A DNA stretch of 5,706 bases from Achromobacter sp. (GTDB lineage Bacteria; Pseudomonadota; Gammaproteobacteria; Burkholderiales; Burkholderiaceae_B). The stretch spans positions 1-5,706 of the forward strand of contig DMTA01000187.1 in the NCBI GenBank assembly GCA_003454835.1, in the 5' to 3' direction. The notes under the pieces are model-generated. The model was given only the letters and a program-made list of their open reading frames with translations, had not been told where the DNA came from and ran no database searches. Positions 4,864 through 5,706 of this stretch are shown piece after piece. The position numbers were made by a program, and so were the translations under genes. Every line of letters starts with the position of its first letter. Position 1 is the stretch's first letter.

Positions 4864-5582
4864 GCGGGCCTCCTGATCCGATAGGCGGCGCAGCCGATGA
4901 CGGCGCCCGCCAGGATGGCGAGGCTGGTGTATCCCAGTGCGGCCACCAGTCCGGCGCCGATGACGGCGGCCAGGATCGGCAGCCCCATGCCGCGCCGGGC
5001 GCTCTGGCACACCAGCGCCATGAAGAGCGCCGGCAGCGCAAAGCGCATGACCTGCGACAGCATCGGGTAGTGCCGCTCAAGGCCGTCGCCGGCGTACACG
5101 CCCACGGCGGTGCCCGCGATCCACGTCAGCCAGGCGCCCAGGCCCAGCGCGATCATCCAGCCCTGTCGCCGGGCGGGTTCCACACCCTGCAGCCGATTGA
5201 AGGCGGTGGCGAAGACTTCATCGGTCAACAGGAACGCGACCTTGAGGCGATCGCGCAGCGCCGCAGGCAGAAAGCGCGACAGCAGCGGGCCATAGAGCAG
5301 ATGCCGCGCGTTGAGCAGCGAGCACAGCGCCACCACCCAGAGCCACGGCGTGCCGGCCTTGATGGAGGCCAGCAGCAGGAACTGGCTGGCGCCGGCGTAA
5401 ACCAGCACGGAGATCAGGATGACCTGCAGCGGCGTGAGCCCGGCCGCGATGCCGGCGATGCCGAACGTCACGGCCACCGGAAAGTAGCCGATCATGACCG
5501 GCAGGCAGGATTTCAGGCCATCGATGCGCGCGCTGCCCAACGGGGCGCGCGCGGCGGCGGGGGGAGTCTCCAAGGCGCTCAT
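4860..5582 (-). CDS. azlC: AzlC-family large subunit of branched-chain amino acid exporter
   Basis: A 240-residue inner-membrane permease of the AzlC (YgaZ-like) family, typical in length. After a polar N-terminus, helices run through the protein. Family-conserved features are visible: LPVMIGYFPVAVTFG at 27-41, VLVYAGASQFLLL at 59-71, SLLNARHLLYGPLL at 88-101 and FLLTDEVFA at 117-125. Further hydrophobic segments lie at about 143-165, 180-194 and 200-232. It forms the transport channel that exports branched-chain amino acids with AzlD, to which it is fused in translation by an ATGA overlap. ATG 5582 gives the expected N-terminus, but its ribosome site is poor (AAGTAAAAG). No convincing promoter is seen between 5583 and the window edge, which fits translation coupled to, or transcription from, an upstream gene. 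No Lrp- or AraC-type regulator is visible in the window. Confidence 0.94.
   Translation of the reverse strand: MSALETPPAAARAPLGSARIDGLKSCLPVMIGYFPVAVTFGIAGIAAGLTPLQVILISVLVYAGASQFLLLASIKAGTPWLWVVALCSLLNARHLLYGPLLSRFLPAALRDRLKVAFLLTDEVFATAFNRLQGVEPARRQGWMIALGLGAWLTWIAGTAVGVYAGDGLERHYPMLSQVMRFALPALFMALVCQSARRGMGLPILAAVIGAGLVAALGYTSLAILAGAVIGCAAYRIRRPA
4869..4874 (-). promoter_or_regulatory. Perfect Shine-Dalgarno for azlD inside azlC
   Basis: The minus strand reads AGGAGG 5 bases before the azlD ATG, within the last codons of azlC. It decides the start at 4863 and suggests that azlD is re-initiated efficiently on the shared message. Confidence 0.8.
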
Positions 5583-5587
5583 CGCTT

Positions 5588-5704
5588 TTACTTGTTGCGG
5601 CGGGCGCCCATTTTACTCAGCGGTGTACGCGGGTCGGCGCAGCGGCGCGGCTTGGTGCAGCGGCGCGGCTTGGTACAGCGCCGTGGCTTGACGCAGCGGC
5701 CGGG
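5588..5704 (-). CDS. Possible 3' end of an unidentified leftward gene, partial
   Basis: On the minus strand a frame open from the window edge runs 38 codons to a TAA at 5590-5588, just 5 bases before the azlC ATG. It reads as a very basic tail with the hexapeptide (V/T)KPRRC three times, then ADPRTPLSKMGARRNK. About 84% of its codons end in G or C, similar to real genes here, and azlC lacks its own clear promoter and ribosome site, as expected if a gene precedes it closely. Against it, the other two minus frames are also open for 29-30 codons across the same repeat, one of them with about 80% G/C-ending codons (stop at 5613-5615). I do not recognise the protein, and the real frame cannot be settled from this window. 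Confidence 0.35.
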   Translation of the reverse strand, partial: PGRCVKPRRCTKPRRCTKPRRCADPRTPLSKMGARRNK

Positions 5705-5706
5705 CT
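5639..5706. repeat. 18-bp tandem repeat, about 3.8 copies
   Basis: Units lie at 5639-5656 and 5657-5674 (both exactly GCAGCGGCGCGGCTTGGT), 5675-5692 (four to five substitutions) and 5693-5706 (cut by the window edge, two mismatches). As 18 is a multiple of 3, all frames stay open, so the array could encode a hexapeptide repeat. It may continue past the edge. No insertion-sequence ends or direct-repeat spacers of CRISPR type are present. Confidence 0.85.

Noticed and set aside
4864..5010. A longer start for azlD near 5010.
   Set aside because: The extension is Arg-rich and wholly inside azlC, while ATG 4863 has a perfect AGGAGG and the usual ATGA overlap.
5494..5691. A 65-codon plus-strand frame at the right edge.
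   Set aside because: It is antisense to the azlC start and to the tandem repeat, with no ribosome site or recognisable sequence.
5639..5706. A CRISPR array.
   Set aside because: Units are contiguous 18-mers without unique spacers, so this is a simple tandem repeat.

Overview
The window is about two-thirds G+C, with codons strongly biased to G or C at the third position. Gene content and protein style (an E. coli-like PitA, a Dlt/Dra-type D-alanylation gene in an apparently Gram-negative background, an AzlC/AzlD pair) suggest a betaproteobacterium, most likely Alcaligenaceae such as Achromobacter or Bordetella. The organism call is inference. No tRNA, rRNA, CRISPR array, transposase or other sign of a mobile element was seen.

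Layout: the left half reads rightward. After a short 11-bp tandem repeat and about 180 bp that look non-coding comes dltD (218-1342). It overlaps by ATGA a 41-codon gene (1339-1464) that is easily missed by length-filtered gene calling. The small protein has one membrane segment and ends in FQYSKF, the F-x-Y-x-x-F acyl-shuttle signature of DltX. Next, behind its own promoter region, is the phosphate permease gene pitA (1547-3022), then a cytoplasmic DsbA/FrnE-like thioredoxin-fold protein (3131-3787). A GC-rich double palindrome (3809-3841) separates this block from the leftward genes: a glutathione S-transferase (3859-4470), azlD (4516-4863) and azlC (4860-5582). At the right edge, an 18-bp tandem repeat (5639-5706) lies in what may be the 3' end of another leftward gene stopping 5 bp before azlC.

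How they work together: DltD and the DltX-like microprotein would form the extracytoplasmic end of a D-alanyl (or other acyl) transfer pathway. The cytoplasmic ligase, carrier protein and MBOAT partner (DltA, DltC, DltB) are not in the window. PitA imports inorganic phosphate, and a 14/18 match to the PhoB box overlaps its likely -10 element, which suggests phosphate-dependent repression. AzlC and AzlD form a two-subunit branched-chain amino acid exporter. The GST and the DsbA-like protein are independent thiol/redox functions.

The most interesting items are the DltX-like microprotein in a Gram-negative setting, the Pho box at pitA, and the repeat-bearing frame upstream of azlC.
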